A stretch of 64,000 bases of DNA from an uncultured Hyphomicrobiales bacterium (GCA_903828145.1 CAIKKY010000031.1:1-64000); one strand, 5' to 3'. Counted from the first letter of the stretch, positions 8,474 to 18,265 are shown. The notes: generated by a model not told the origin, from the sequence alone. Translations and numbers: made by a program.

Positions 8474-9409
8474 ATGAACCATGGCCCCATAGTTGTCATC
8501 GGGGCCACAGGGTTTGTCGGGAGCGCGCTGCGCGAGCAGCTGATCCTGTCCGGCCAAACGGTTCTGGGTGTGGCGCGGCGCGGCAGCGATGGCGTTGTCG
8601 GTCTCGGTCCTGTGCCGGATCGGGTGGATTGGCGGCCGGTCGTCGCCGGGGCCGATTGTGTGTTCCATGTCGCCGGCAGCGCGCAATCGGGCGCCAACCT
8701 TGCGCAGGATGTTCACGCGGCGACACGCATGGGCGAGGCGGCGATGGCGGCGGGTGTCCGGCGCATCGTGCTGTTGTCCACCATCAAGGTGCATGGCGAA
8801 ACAACCCCGCCGGGCCAAGCGTTTTCGGAGCACTCCGCCCTCAACCCCTTCGATGATTACGCCCGCGCTCGCCTCGCGGTGGAAGCAGCACTCACCCCGA
8901 TCTGCGGCGAGCGGTTGGTGGTGGTGCGCGCGCCGCTGGTGTACGGGCCGGGGGCACGCGGCAATTTCCGACGCCTCGCCGGGCTGGTTGCGAGCGGCAT
9001 GCCCTTGCCCTTTGCCGGCCTCGACAATCGGCGCGCCATGGTCAGCCTCACCACGCTCGTGGCGTTTTTGCGCCATGTGGCTACCCACCCGGCGGCGGGC
9101 GGACGGGCCTGGGCGATCAGCGATAATGAAGACATCTCGACGCCCGAGCTGATGCGGCGCATTGGCGGGGCCATGGGTATGGAGGCGCGGCTGTTTGCGC
9201 TCCCCGAACCGCTGCTGCGCGCCATGCTCTGGCCGTTCGGCGCCGGGGCCCTGACGCGACGGCTGCTCGATGATCTGGCGGTGGACATGAGCGCGGCGAT
9301 CCATGATCTGGGCTTCAGGCCGCCCGAAACGCTGGGGCAGGGCGTGTGGCGCGCGTTCAACCGGGGCGGCGCCGTGGCGCTGTTGCCCGAGGAGCCCGAT
9401 ACGGCCTGA
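8474..9409 (+). CDS. NAD-dependent epimerase/dehydratase (extended SDR)
   Basis: This 311-residue protein starts directly after the ugd stop codon. It has the extended-SDR nucleotide motif GATGFVG (residues 10-16), a catalytic Ser/Thr strand around LLSTIKVHGE and a Tyr129. The usual YxxxK has Arg instead of Lys at the last position (YARAR, Arg133). It resembles nucleotide-sugar epimerases such as those making UDP-galacturonate or undecaprenyl-linked sugars. Its place behind ugd suggests a UDP-glucuronate-derived substrate, but the exact reaction is not shown by the sequence. The Lys-to-Arg change could reduce or alter activity. Confidence 0.82.
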   Translation: MNHGPIVVIGATGFVGSALREQLILSGQTVLGVARRGSDGVVGLGPVPDRVDWRPVVAGADCVFHVAGSAQSGANLAQDVHAATRMGEAAMAAGVRRIVLLSTIKVHGETTPPGQAFSEHSALNPFDDYARARLAVEAALTPICGERLVVVRAPLVYGPGARGNFRRLAGLVASGMPLPFAGLDNRRAMVSLTTLVAFLRHVATHPAAGGRAWAISDNEDISTPELMRRIGGAMGMEARLFALPEPLLRAMLWPFGAGALTRRLLDDLAVDMSAAIHDLGFRPPETLGQGVWRAFNRGGAVALLPEEPDTA

Positions 9410-9521
9410 CTTGCTTTTGGGGCGCGTGTCGGCTGTGCTGAGGCGGACCAGGATCGCCATGGCCTAGATTTGTCGGGCTGAACCGCCTAGACACTGTGCC
9501 GATCTGAAGAGGGGGTGCGCC

Positions 9522-10829
9522 ATGCCCAGGACCGATATTGCCCGGCGGGTGTACAACCACGCGTGGAAGCTTGATCCGATTGTCCGAAGCCTGCTCGACA
9601 CGGACTTTTACAAGCTGCTGATGTTGCAGATGATCTGGGGGCTGTATCCCAAGGTCAACGCGACGTTCTCGCTGATCAACCGCAAGACCAGCGTGCGGCT
9701 CGCCGATGAGATCGACGAGGGCGAATTGCGCGCGCAGCTCGACCATGCGCGGCAATTGCGGTTTTCGAAAAAGGAAATGATCTGGCTGGCGGGCAACAGC
9801 TTTTATGGCTCGAGGCAGATTTTCTCCCCGGCTTTCCTGCGCTGGCTGGCCGACTTCCGGCTGCCCGAGTATCAGCTGGAAAAGCGTGACGGCCAGTATG
9901 AGCTGACCTTCCCCGGGCCGTGGGTTGAAACCACGATGTGGGAAATTCCGGCGCTGGCCATCATCAACGAACTGCGGTCGCGGGCGGCGCTCAAGGCCTA
10001 TGGGCCGTTTGCGCTCGATGTGGTCTATGCGCGGGCCAAGGCCAAGATGTGGGAGAAGGTCGAGCGGCTGAAGAAGCTGCCGGATCTTAGGATTTCGGAT
10101 TTCGGCACGCGGCGGCGCCATTCTTTCCTGTGGCAGCGCTGGTGCGTGGAGGCGCTGAAGGAAGGGCTCGGCACCGAGAATTTCACCGGCACCTCGAATG
10201 TGCTTCTGGCCATGGATACCGATCTGGAAGCGCTGGGCACCAATGCGCATGAATTGCCCATGGTGCTCACGGCGATAGCGCCCAACGCGGCGGCGATGCT
10301 GCGGGCGCCCTATCAGGTGCTGGAAGACTGGAAGAGCTATTACGGCGGCAACCTGCTCATCGTCCTGCCCGACACATTCGGCACGGCGTCGTTCCTGAAG
10401 GACGCGCCGGATTGGGTGGCTGACTGGACCGGGTTCCGCCCCGATAGCGCGCCGCCCATTGAGGGGGGCGAGCGCATCATCGCGTGGTGGCAGGAGAAGG
10501 GCCGCGATCCGCGCGACAAACTGCTGATCTTCTCCGATGGGCTCGAGGTCGACATGATCGAACGGGCGTATCAGCATTTTCACGGGCGGGTGCGCATGGC
10601 CTTTGGCTGGGGCACTAATCTGACCAATGATTTTGCCGGGTGTTCACCCCTCCCCAATCCGCAGCTCGATCCGATTTCCATCGTGTGTAAGGTGTCGAGC
10701 GCTGACGGCCACGCAGCGGTCAAGCTCTCGGACAATCCGGTGAAGGCAACAGGCGAGCCCGAGGCGATCGAGCGCTATCTCAAGCTGTTCGGGTCGGCCG
10801 GACGGGTAGCGCAGCGGGTGACGGTGTGA
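9522..10829 (+). CDS. pncB: Nicotinate phosphoribosyltransferase
   Basis: This 435-residue enzyme converts nicotinate and PRPP, with ATP hydrolysis, to nicotinate mononucleotide in NAD salvage. Recognition rests on [17 protein letters not shown] near residue 26, the central [23 protein letters not shown] (around residue 222) and [10 protein letters not shown] near residue 337, with GWGTNLTND for the phosphate-binding part. Length is normal for the bacterial type. The next gene starts with a GTG that overlaps the stop by four bases, so the esterase is translationally coupled. Confidence 0.95.
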   Translation: MPRTDIARRVYNHAWKLDPIVRSLLDTDFYKLLMLQMIWGLYPKVNATFSLINRKTSVRLADEIDEGELRAQLDHARQLRFSKKEMIWLAGNSFYGSRQIFSPAFLRWLADFRLPEYQLEKRDGQYELTFPGPWVETTMWEIPALAIINELRSRAALKAYGPFALDVVYARAKAKMWEKVERLKKLPDLRISDFGTRRRHSFLWQRWCVEALKEGLGTENFTGTSNVLLAMDTDLEALGTNAHELPMVLTAIAPNAAAMLRAPYQVLEDWKSYYGGNLLIVLPDTFGTASFLKDAPDWVADWTGFRPDSAPPIEGGERIIAWWQEKGRDPRDKLLIFSDGLEVDMIERAYQHFHGRVRMAFGWGTNLTNDFAGCSPLPNPQLDPISIVCKVSSADGHAAVKLSDNPVKATGEPEAIERYLKLFGSAGRVAQRVTV

Positions 10830-11440
10830 GCAGTTCCGAGCCCTATGCGGTTGTGAGAGAACCGGGTACGGCCCCGGACGCGCCGGTGCTGTTTCTGTTG
10901 CACGGCACAGGCGGAGACGAGCACCAGTTCATGGATCTGGCGCGCGATCTCGCCCCCGGCGCGCGGCGGGTGGGTGTGCGCGGCGACGTGAGCGAAATGG
11001 GCGCGTTGCGCTATTTTCGTCGGCTCGCCGAAGGCCAGTATGACATGCCGGACCTTGAGCGGGCGACGGCGAAAATGGCGCGGTTCATGGCCGATGAGCG
11101 TGGCGCGGCGCGCGCGGCCTGGGCACTCGGCTATTCGAATGGCGCGAACATTCTCGCCAGTGTGCTGTTTTCGGGCGGCCGGATTGATCGGGCGGTGCTG
11201 ATGCACCCGCTCATCCCATTCACGCCGCCGCCGCAGCCGGCGCTGAAGGGCGCAGAAGTGCTGCTGACCGCCGGTCGGCGCGATCCGATTGCGCCCTTTG
11301 CCAGGAGCGAAGCGCTGGCGGCGTGGTTCGAGGCCCAGGGGGCCCTGGTCGAGCTTGTGGCGCATGACGGCGGCCATGAGATCCGCCGCGAGGAACTGGT
11401 GGCGGCGCAGGCGTTTCTGAGTAAGGCGGAAGGCGCCTGA
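10826..11440 (+). CDS. Phospholipase/carboxylesterase-family alpha/beta hydrolase
   Basis: This 204-residue hydrolase resembles the MhqD/EstB group of small carboxylesterases. It starts at a GTG overlapping the pncB stop (GTGA). HGTGG at residues 26-30 is the oxyanion segment. The triad is Ser104 (GYSNG), Asp153 (GRRDP) and His184 (GGHEI). It has no signal peptide, so it is cytosolic. Homologues are induced by quinones in some bacteria. The coupling with NAD salvage may be only co-transcription. Confidence 0.88.
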   Translation: MSSSEPYAVVREPGTAPDAPVLFLLHGTGGDEHQFMDLARDLAPGARRVGVRGDVSEMGALRYFRRLAEGQYDMPDLERATAKMARFMADERGAARAAWALGYSNGANILASVLFSGGRIDRAVLMHPLIPFTPPPQPALKGAEVLLTAGRRDPIAPFARSEALAAWFEAQGALVELVAHDGGHEIRREELVAAQAFLSKAEGA

Positions 11441-11460
11441 GCGCACAGCCGATACGCCCC

Positions 11461-11757
11461 TCAACGCGCGTCGAGATCGGCCCATTCGGGGTGGCGGCGG
11501 AACTGGGCCGCGACATAGGAACAGAGCGGCAGAATCCGCTGATTGTCCTCGCGCGCATCGGCAATCAGCCGCTCGACCAGCTTTTCGGCCAGGCCGTGGC
11601 CGCGCCAGTGGGGCGGGACACCAGTATGGTCCGCGGCCATGATATTGGGGGCGCGGAGCGCATAGGTCAGCTCGGCCTCGGACCCATCAGACAGGGCGAT
11701 GACGTAGCGCCCGCGACCATTATGCAGTTCATGCATGATTTCAAACGAGAGCGACAT
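11461..11757 (-). CDS. YjdJ-type GNAT N-acetyltransferase
   Basis: The preferred start at 11757 gives 98 residues beginning MSLSFEI, the size of the short GNAT proteins related to YjdJ; an extended frame to 11844 would add an unlikely basic leader. The acetyl-CoA site is seen as VPPHWRGHGLAEKLVERLI and the conserved end as LCSYVAAQFRRHPEW. The substrate is unknown. It converges on the hydrolase upstream and its promoter region abuts the palindrome at 11859, so its expression could be affected by the same regulator. Confidence 0.85.
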   Translation of the reverse strand: MSLSFEIMHELHNGRGRYVIALSDGSEAELTYALRAPNIMAADHTGVPPHWRGHGLAEKLVERLIADAREDNQRILPLCSYVAAQFRRHPEWADLDAR

Positions 11758-11858
11758 GAATGTCTCCACCATCAGGGACTTACAGGTGTGCCACGGCACC
11801 TTGCGGCTGACCAGCGGCTTGCGCTTGAGGTGCGATCCTGCCATGGTGCCACTTGCAT

Positions 11859-11872
11859 ACTAACATGTTAGT
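11859..11872. promoter_or_regulatory. GntR/FCD operator copy 1 (perfect 14-bp palindrome)
   Basis: ACTAACATGTTAGT is a perfect palindrome 49 bp upstream of the ABC importer's first start codon. An identical copy touches the start codon of the GntR-family regulator gene at 18145-18158. Identical palindromes at a regulator gene and at a transport operon are strong evidence for a shared operator. FadR-subfamily regulators bind palindromes of this kind. Confidence 0.8.
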
Positions 11873-11921
11873 GGGGGTGGCCTAGAGGGCCTATTCCCCG
11901 CTGGGAGAGAGGACTTACCCC

Positions 11922-12932
11922 ATGAAGAAAACTGCAATGCTGGGCGCGCTGGCGCTCGTGCTGATGTCGGGCACTGCCATGGCCGATACGTCGGGCAAGA
12001 AGATTGCTTTCTCGAACAACTACGCTGGCAATAGCTGGCGTCAGGCGATGCTGAAGAGCTACGCCGCCGTGACCGAACAGGCCGTCAAGGACGGTGTGGT
12101 CGCTGCTGCCGACATCTTCACCACCGCCGACAAGGAAGTGCCGACCCAGGCCGCGCAGATCCAGAACCTGATCCTGCAGGGCTATGACGCCATCGTCATC
12201 AACGCCGGTTCGCCCGACGCGCTGAATGGCGCCGTCAAGCAGGCTTGCGATGCGGGCATCGTGGTTGTCAGCTTCGACGGCATCGTGACCGAGCCCTGCG
12301 CCTATCGCGTGGTCGTTGACTTCAAGGCCATGGGCCTTGAGGAAGTCGAACAGATGGCCAAGTTCCAGCCCCAGGGCGGCAACCTGCTCGAAATCCGCGG
12401 CCTCGCGGGGACCTCGATCGACGAAGAAATCCATCAGGGCATTCTCGAGGGCGTGGCCAAGCATCCCGAATTCAAGATCGTTGGCTCGGTGACCGGCGAT
12501 TGGGATCAGACCACGGCTCAGAAGGCCGTTGCGACCATTCTGCCGTCGCTGCCGGATGTTGTCGGTGTGGTGGATCAGGGCGGTGACGGCTATGGCGCTG
12601 CGCAGGCTTTCGCCGCTGCCGGCAAGCCGCGTCCGACCATCATCATGGGCAACCGCCAGGACGAACTGCAGTACTGGAAGGAACAGAAGGAATTGGACGG
12701 CTACCAGACCTGGTCGGCTTCCATCGCGCCGGGCGTGTCGTCGCTCGCGTTCTGGGTCGCCCAGCAGGTTCTCGATGGCCGTTCGGACATTCCGCATGAC
12801 CTGATGGTGCCGTACCTTGCCTTCACGCAGGATGATTTCGAAGCCGTGCTGCCGACCATCGAAAAGGGCGGCGTTGCGAGCCACGAATACACGCTGGACG
12901 AATCCAAGGCGGCCATTGCGGCCAACATGTAA
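11922..12932 (+). CDS. Sugar ABC transporter, periplasmic binding protein
   Basis: This 336-residue protein has a signal peptide (KKTAMLGALALVL..., cleaved after AMA at about residue 22) and then the type I periplasmic-binding fold of the ribose/xylose class (IAFSNNYAGNSWRQAM). It captures a sugar or sugar acid in the periplasm for the RbsA-type importer encoded by the next three genes. A GGGAGAGAGG ribosome site precedes the ATG. The operator palindrome upstream and the neighbouring catabolic genes suggest a sugar acid or its lactone, but the ligand is inferred. Confidence 0.92.
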   Translation: MKKTAMLGALALVLMSGTAMADTSGKKIAFSNNYAGNSWRQAMLKSYAAVTEQAVKDGVVAAADIFTTADKEVPTQAAQIQNLILQGYDAIVINAGSPDALNGAVKQACDAGIVVVSFDGIVTEPCAYRVVVDFKAMGLEEVEQMAKFQPQGGNLLEIRGLAGTSIDEEIHQGILEGVAKHPEFKIVGSVTGDWDQTTAQKAVATILPSLPDVVGVVDQGGDGYGAAQAFAAAGKPRPTIIMGNRQDELQYWKEQKELDGYQTWSASIAPGVSSLAFWVAQQVLDGRSDIPHDLMVPYLAFTQDDFEAVLPTIEKGGVASHEYTLDESKAAIAANM

Positions 12933-12981
12933 TTATCCGGTCTGACCGGTGCTGGACGACTTCGCTCAATAGAGACCTGAC

Positions 12982-14454
12982 ATGCCGCAAAGCATCGGCC
13001 AAATCATCAAACTGGACGGCGTCGAAAGACACTTCGGCGCCGTCCGTGCCCTCGACGGCGTCGACTTCAAGGTCGATGCCGGCGAATGCGTCGGCCTTGT
13101 CGGCCATAATGGCGCGGGCAAATCGACCCTCATGCATATTCTTGCGGGCACGGGCACGCCGGATCGCGGCAGCCTCGCTGTCGGCGGCGCAGCGCAGACG
13201 GGTTATTCCGTCGGCCGCGCCCGGCAACTCGGCATCCGCTGTGTGTTTCAGGAACTGTCGCTCTGCCCCAATCTCACGGTCGCCGAAAATGCGCGGGTGA
13301 GCCACCGGTCCATCGAGGGCTGGGGCTGGCGCAAGCGCGCGGCGGCGCTCATCGGCGATAAGCTCGATGAAATTTTCCCCGGACACGGGATCGACCCCAA
13401 TGACATCGTCAGCGACCTGCCCATCGGCAAGCGCCAGATGGTGGAAGTGGCGCGGGCGTTCACCGTGACGACGGACCCGCTGAAGCTGGTCATTCTCGAC
13501 GAGCCGACCTCGTCGCTCGATGCCCATGCGTCGGCGCAATTGCTGGCTTATGTCGAAAAGGCGCGGCAGGCCGGGATCAGCACCATTCTGATTTCGCACC
13601 TGTTGGGTGAAATCCTCTCGAGTGCGAGCCGCATTGTGGTGATGCGCGATGGCAAGGTGGTGGCGAGCGATGTCGCGGGCGGCTTTGACCGGACGCGTCT
13701 GGTTGCCACTATGGGCGGGGCCGAGGGCCACCGCGCGGACCGGACCAAGACCGAGGCGCGGGCTTTGGGCCATGCGCCGGTCAAGGTGAAGGCGCGGCCC
13801 GAGGGACAGCGCGAAGGCCACGAGCTTGTGGCGCGTGAGGGTGAGATCATTGGCCTTGCGGGCCTTGCCGGGCATGGCCAGACGCGGCTGCTGCTCGATG
13901 TGTTTCGGGCCTCGACGGGCAAGCGCCCTGATGCAGAGGTGACGGATAAGGTAGCGCTGGTTGCAGGCGACCGGCAGACCGATGGCATATTCCCGCTCTG
14001 GTCGATTGCTGAAAACATCACGGTGCGGTCGCTGGCGCGCCTGAGGCGCGGCCTCCTGATTGCGCCTGACATGACGCGCCAGTTTGCCCTTGATTGGCAG
14101 AAGCGCATTGGCATCCGCACGCCGGATATCGACAACAATATTCTGTCGCTCTCGGGTGGCAACCAGCAGAAGGCACTGTTTGCCCGCGCGCTGGGTTCGG
14201 ACGCGCGGATCATCCTGATGGACGACCCGATGCGCGGCGTGGATATCGGTACCAAGCTCGAAGTCTATGATCTCGTGCGGCGCGAGGCCGAGGCCGGTCG
14301 TACCTTCTTGTGGTACACGACCGAGACCGAGGAACTGGACAATTGCGACCGGGTCTATGTGTTCCGCAACGGGCGTATCGTGGCCGTGCTCGACCGGCAT
14401 GAAGTGAGCGAAGAAAAAGTCATTCAATCGTCGTTTGCGGAGGGCGTGGCATGA
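12982..14454 (+). CDS. Sugar ABC transporter, duplicated ATPase (RbsA/MglA type)
   Basis: This 490-residue protein contains two fused ABC domains. The first has an intact P loop (GHNGAGKST, near residue 40) and a signature [13 protein letters not shown]. The second has a degenerate P loop ([11 protein letters not shown]) but an intact signature [15 protein letters not shown] and Walker B ([12 protein letters not shown]). Only one competent site is the norm in this family. It powers the two permeases that follow; the first permease gene overlaps its end by four bases. Confidence 0.94.
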   Translation: MPQSIGQIIKLDGVERHFGAVRALDGVDFKVDAGECVGLVGHNGAGKSTLMHILAGTGTPDRGSLAVGGAAQTGYSVGRARQLGIRCVFQELSLCPNLTVAENARVSHRSIEGWGWRKRAAALIGDKLDEIFPGHGIDPNDIVSDLPIGKRQMVEVARAFTVTTDPLKLVILDEPTSSLDAHASAQLLAYVEKARQAGISTILISHLLGEILSSASRIVVMRDGKVVASDVAGGFDRTRLVATMGGAEGHRADRTKTEARALGHAPVKVKARPEGQREGHELVAREGEIIGLAGLAGHGQTRLLLDVFRASTGKRPDAEVTDKVALVAGDRQTDGIFPLWSIAENITVRSLARLRRGLLIAPDMTRQFALDWQKRIGIRTPDIDNNILSLSGGNQQKALFARALGSDARIILMDDPMRGVDIGTKLEVYDLVRREAEAGRTFLWYTTETEELDNCDRVYVFRNGRIVAVLDRHEVSEEKVIQSSFAEGVA

Positions 14455-15422
14455 GCCTTGGTTCAGCACAGGCTGTCGGTGCACGGCCGATAAATTGGGC
14501 GCGCCTGATGCGTGCGCTGCTGCCGGCGCTATCGCTCGGCATTGTGGTGGTGGCGATTGCCTCGCTGAACCAGCGGGCGATCAGCTATCTCGGCTTCACG
14601 CTGATGCTCAATCTCGCGATCCCCATTGCGCTCGCGACGCTGGCGCAGATGTTCGTGATCACCATCAATGAGCTGGATCTCTCCATCGGGCCCTTCGTGG
14701 GGTTTGTGGGCTGCGTGACGGCGACCTGGCTCCATGATTCACCGCTTTTGGGCATTACGGTGCTGATTGCAGCGATTGGCGTCTATGTCGCGCTTGGTGC
14801 CCTTATTCATCTGCGCAACCTGCCCTCCATTGTGGTGACGCTGGGCATGAGCTTTGTGTGGCAGGGGCTCGCGATCCTGATCCTGCCGACGCCGGGCGGC
14901 AAAGCGCCGGAATGGCTGCTCGCGCTGATGGGCTTCAAGCCGCCGTTCATTCCCATGCCGATCGTTGCGGCAATTGTCATTGCGCTCGTTGTGCATTTTG
15001 GGCTGATGCGCACGTCCTATGGGGCAGTGCTGCGCGGGGCAGGCGGCAACGGGCAGGCCATCGGCCGGGCCGGCTGGTCGCTTTTGCGGACCAAGATGGT
15101 CATGTTCGGGCTCACCGGGCTCTTCGGTGTGCTGTCGGGGCTGGCGCTTATTGGCACTACCACCTCGGGCGATGCCAATATCGGTAATGGCTATACGCTG
15201 CTGTCGATTGCCGGGGTGATCCTGGGGGGCGGCGAGTTCGTGGGTGGGCGCGTATCGCCCGTAGGTGCGGTGATCGGTGCTCTGACCATGGCTATGGCGG
15301 CGTCCCCGCTTCTGACCTTCATGCATGTGCCGCCCGATTGGCAGGTGGCCGCCAATGGCGCCATCCTCATCATCGTGCTGGCTGCCCGCGTGCTCATCAG
15401 CCGCAAGGAAGCCAACGCATGA
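14451..15422 (+). CDS. Sugar ABC transporter permease 1 (RbsC type)
   Basis: This 323-residue integral membrane protein has about nine hydrophobic segments and the family signature [11 protein letters not shown] near residue 77, plus GGGEFVGGR near residue 260, the conserved permease loops of the BPD_transp_2 family. It overlaps the ATPase gene by four bases (ATGA) and is itself overlapped by the second permease. Two different permeases would form a heterodimer, as in several alphaproteobacterial sugar importers. Confidence 0.92.
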   Translation: MSLGSAQAVGARPINWARLMRALLPALSLGIVVVAIASLNQRAISYLGFTLMLNLAIPIALATLAQMFVITINELDLSIGPFVGFVGCVTATWLHDSPLLGITVLIAAIGVYVALGALIHLRNLPSIVVTLGMSFVWQGLAILILPTPGGKAPEWLLALMGFKPPFIPMPIVAAIVIALVVHFGLMRTSYGAVLRGAGGNGQAIGRAGWSLLRTKMVMFGLTGLFGVLSGLALIGTTTSGDANIGNGYTLLSIAGVILGGGEFVGGRVSPVGAVIGALTMAMAASPLLTFMHVPPDWQVAANGAILIIVLAARVLISRKEANA

Positions 15423-16357
15423 AAACGCTGTTGTCCAAGCCCTGGATCTGGTCGTTTCTCGGCGCCCTGGTGGTCTTTCTGGCCACCATCGCCTTTACGC
15501 GCGGCGTCGGCACCGGCGGCATTTTGACCGCCGCGCTGTCGCTTGCGGTGTTCACCGTCATCGTCGGCACGGGGCAGATGTTTGTCATCACGCTCGGGCC
15601 GGGCAATGTTGATCTGTCGCTGCCGGCCAATATCGGGCTGGCGAGTGCAGTGGCGATGAAGGTGATGGATGGCAATGATGCCATGATCGCCGTCGGGCTC
15701 CTCGCGGCGCTTGGCAGCGGGCTGGCGGTTGGCGTAGCGAACTACCTGCTGATCCGGCTGCTGCGCATTCCGCCGATCATTGCCACGCTGTCATCGAGCT
15801 TCATCATTCTCTCCATCGACATTTCCTATGGGCGCGGGTTGCAGATCAAGCCGCCGCCGGGCTATGCCGATTTCACCAATATCCAGATCGTCGGCATTCC
15901 CATTCTTGCTTTTGTCACCGTGGCCTTCTCCGTCGGCGCGGCGATTGTGCTCAGCCGACTGGTTTATGGCCGCTCGGTGCTGGCCATCGGCCAGAACATT
16001 CGGGCGGCGTGGCTCGCGGGTGTGCCGGTGGAACGCGTGCGGTTTCTGACCTATGCGCTCTGCGGCGCGTTGGGCGGCATCACCGGCGCGCTGCTTGCGG
16101 GCTATTTCCGTGGCGCCAGTGTCGATATCGGCAACGAATATCTCCTCAGCTCCATCGCCGTGGTGGTGATCGGCGGTACATCGGTGGCAGGCGGCAAGGC
16201 CAATGTGCCCGGCATCTGGGGCGCGGCGCTGTTCCTTGTGCTGCTCCTCACCATGCTCAACACCTTCGGCGTCAGCCCCGGGCTGCGGCTGGTGCTCACC
16301 GGGCTCATCATCGTGGGCGTGATTACGGCCGCCGGTGGGCAGAAGGCGCTGCGCTAA
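15419..16357 (+). CDS. Sugar ABC transporter permease 2 (RbsC type)
   Basis: The ATG at 15419 overlaps the stop of permease 1 (ATGA), giving 312 residues; the longer frame is a shadow. It has the permease motif PGNVDLSLPANIGL and a second loop VIGGTSVAGGKANV. It would pair with the preceding permease in the membrane. A strong bidirectional terminator follows at 16386-16414. Confidence 0.92.
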   Translation: MKTLLSKPWIWSFLGALVVFLATIAFTRGVGTGGILTAALSLAVFTVIVGTGQMFVITLGPGNVDLSLPANIGLASAVAMKVMDGNDAMIAVGLLAALGSGLAVGVANYLLIRLLRIPPIIATLSSSFIILSIDISYGRGLQIKPPPGYADFTNIQIVGIPILAFVTVAFSVGAAIVLSRLVYGRSVLAIGQNIRAAWLAGVPVERVRFLTYALCGALGGITGALLAGYFRGASVDIGNEYLLSSIAVVVIGGTSVAGGKANVPGIWGAALFLVLLLTMLNTFGVSPGLRLVLTGLIIVGVITAAGGQKALR

Positions 16358-16385
16358 AAACGTCTCATCGGGCGACTGAAATAAC

Positions 16386-16415
16386 AAAAGGCGCGGGGGG
16401 GTCCCGCGCCTTTTT
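16386..16415. terminator. Bidirectional terminator between permease 2 and FAH gene
   Basis: AAAAGGCGCGGG pairs with CCCGCGCCTTTT across a short loop, giving A-run/T-run flanks on both sides. It lies between two converging genes and would stop transcription from either. Confidence 0.9.
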
Positions 16416-16438
16416 CATGTTCATGCCCACGGCAGCAA

Positions 16439-17290
16439 TCAGGCGCTATAGGCCCTCGTGCGCTGGGTCTGGTCGCCGAGACCCTCGATCCACACATGCA
16501 TGGTCTGGTTCGGCTTAAGCCAGATGGCCTCAGGCTTGATCCCCATGCCGACGCCCGGCGGGGTGCCGGTCGAGATCACGTCGCCCGGCTGCAGGCTCAT
16601 GAACTGGCTGATGTAATGCACAAGGTGCTGCACGCCAAAGATCATCGTCTTGGTCGAGCCGTTCTGGTAGGCGTGGCCATCGACTTCGAGGCCCATTTTC
16701 AGGTTCTGCGGATCGGCCACTTCATCGCGGGTCACGAGCCACGGGCCGATGGGGCCGAAGGTGTCGGCCGATTTGCCCTTGGTCCACTGGCCGCCGCGTT
16801 CGGTCTGGAAATGGCGCTCGGACAGATCATTGACCACGCAAAAGCCGGCCACATGGTCCATCGCGTCTTTCTCGTCGACGTAGCGGGCTTCCTTGCCGAT
16901 GATGATGCCGAGTTCGACTTCCCAATCGGGCTTCAGGGTATTTTTGGGCAGGATCACATCGTCGTTCGGCCCGATGATGGCGCTCGTTGCCTTCATGAAC
17001 AGGATCGGCTCGGCGGGGATCGGCATGTTGGTTTCTGCCGCATGGTCGGCGTAGTTGAGACCAACGCAGATGAACTTGCCGACGCGCCCGACGCAGGGAC
17101 CGATGCGCTGCGCCTTATCCAGCACCGGCAGCGTGCCATGGTTGGCTGCGGCGATCGTCTTCAGCCCCTCGGGGGTGATGGCATCGCCAGCAATATCGGG
17201 GACGACAGACGACAGGTCGCGGTAGGTGCCATCCGTGTGCAGGATTGCGGGCTTTTCGGCACCCTTGGGGCCAACGCGCAGAAGCTTCAT
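16439..17290 (-). CDS. Fumarylacetoacetate hydrolase-family protein
   Basis: This 283-residue protein belongs to the FAH superfamily. Metal ligands are visible in DWEVELGIIIGKEA (two Glu) and in the loop NDLSERHFQ; the region CVGLNYADHAAE is also characteristic. In sugar-acid pathways close relatives hydrolyse 2,4-diketo-3-deoxy-L-fuconate or a related 2,4-diketo acid. Some databases label them ureidoglycolate lyase. It follows the GntR gene on the same strand with a gap of about 100 bases and probably shares its transcript. A catabolic role for the same imported sugar acid is likely but not proven. Confidence 0.88.
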   Translation of the reverse strand: MKLLRVGPKGAEKPAILHTDGTYRDLSSVVPDIAGDAITPEGLKTIAAANHGTLPVLDKAQRIGPCVGRVGKFICVGLNYADHAAETNMPIPAEPILFMKATSAIIGPNDDVILPKNTLKPDWEVELGIIIGKEARYVDEKDAMDHVAGFCVVNDLSERHFQTERGGQWTKGKSADTFGPIGPWLVTRDEVADPQNLKMGLEVDGHAYQNGSTKTMIFGVQHLVHYISQFMSLQPGDVISTGTPPGVGMGIKPEAIWLKPNQTMHVWIEGLGDQTQRTRAYSA

Positions 17291-17388
17291 AGGGGTCTCC
17301 TCCAGATTGCGGGCAATTAGCGCTAAGCGGTCCTGAAGTCGAGGGCGACTTAGGGTGGATGCGTTCGGTTTGGCTCGGCGGCGCAGGC

Positions 17389-18144
17389 TCAGCCGAAGGG
17401 GAAAGCGGTATAGCCGGGGTCGCGCTGCAAAATATCACCATCGGCAAACAGGCCCGGGTCTTTGTGCGCGAGGGTAATGACTTCGGCCATGACGGAATCG
17501 ATATGGGCCCGCATGGCGCGCTCGGCCTCCACAGGGTCGCCGCGCTCGATGCCGGCATAGATGGCCTCGTGCTCGGTGAGCGAGGTCCCGAGCCGACGGG
17601 GCGACAGCAGCAGGCGGCGCGCGCGATCGAGATTGCCGCGGGTATGTTCGATCACGCCTTTGACGCGCGTAAAGCGCATGTCGGCGAAAATGATATCGTG
17701 GAACTCGATGTCGCGCTCATGAAAGCCGAAATGATCGTCGATCCCGGCCGCTGCCCGCTGGTAGCTGAGGTTGCGCGCGAGGGCCTCGATCAGATCGGTC
17801 GAGCGCTGCGTGGTGACGACGCGCACCGCTTCGGCCTCGAGCGCCTTGCGGATCAACATATATTCGAGCACATCGGCAATGCGGACCAGCGAAATGGTGG
17901 TGCCGCGCTGGGGCAGGATATCCACCAGCCCTTCGGCCTGCAGCCGGGCCAGCGCCTCGGACACCGGAAAGCGTGAAACGCCGAGCCGGTCGCAGAGCGC
18001 GGTCTTGTCGATGACCTCGCCGGGCTTCAATTGCAGCGTCACAATCGATTGCCGCAACAGGTCGGTGACAAACGCCGTCACATTGCCACGACTTGGTGTG
18101 GCGAGCGGCTCGAGAAAATGATAGGGACTTGCGTCGATTTCCAT
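17389..18144 (-). CDS. GntR-family (FCD/FadR subfamily) transcriptional regulator
   Basis: This 251-residue protein has a winged helix-turn-helix (about residues 20-80, with LGVSRFPVSEALARLQAEGLV) and a helical FCD ligand domain with a metal-type site (HFGFHERDIEFHDIIF). The ATG at 18144 directly touches the palindrome at 18145-18158, so the regulator would block its own expression. No Shine-Dalgarno is seen upstream, so either translation is leaderless or the operator covers the initiation region. The identical palindrome before the ABC importer suggests it controls that operon, and the divergent uxaA gene could be controlled too. The effector is probably a sugar acid. Confidence 0.93.
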   Translation of the reverse strand: MEIDASPYHFLEPLATPSRGNVTAFVTDLLRQSIVTLQLKPGEVIDKTALCDRLGVSRFPVSEALARLQAEGLVDILPQRGTTISLVRIADVLEYMLIRKALEAEAVRVVTTQRSTDLIEALARNLSYQRAAAGIDDHFGFHERDIEFHDIIFADMRFTRVKGVIEHTRGNLDRARRLLLSPRRLGTSLTEHEAIYAGIERGDPVEAERAMRAHIDSVMAEVITLAHKDPGLFADGDILQRDPGYTAFPFG

Positions 18145-18158
18145 ACTAACATGTTAGT
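18145..18158. promoter_or_regulatory. GntR/FCD operator copy 2 (perfect 14-bp palindrome)
   Basis: This is a second exact copy of ACTAACATGTTAGT, abutting the gntR start codon in the gap between gntR and the divergent uxaA gene. Its position fits autorepression and joint control of the two genes. Confidence 0.8.
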
Positions 18159-18265
18159 TGGAGAGGCCGGATCTGGCAACCGTCGCGCTTGTGGCAGAGG
18201 TCAGGTCCGAAAGTCCAGCTTAAGCCGCGCCGAAACCGCTCTGATCCCTGACCCTGAAGGCCCAC

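Noticed and set aside
8369..9460. 363-codon open frame opposite the SDR gene
   Set aside because: Arg/His/Gln-rich shadow; the SDR frame has a glycine motif and is coupled to ugd.
13840..13900. Degenerate second P loop of the sugar ABC ATPase as a lesion
   Set aside because: One degenerate site is normal for RbsA/MglA-type ATPases.
12823..14484. 553-codon open frame opposite the ABC ATPase gene
   Set aside because: It mirrors the codon pattern of the ATPase gene, which has intact motifs, and has no family-like features.
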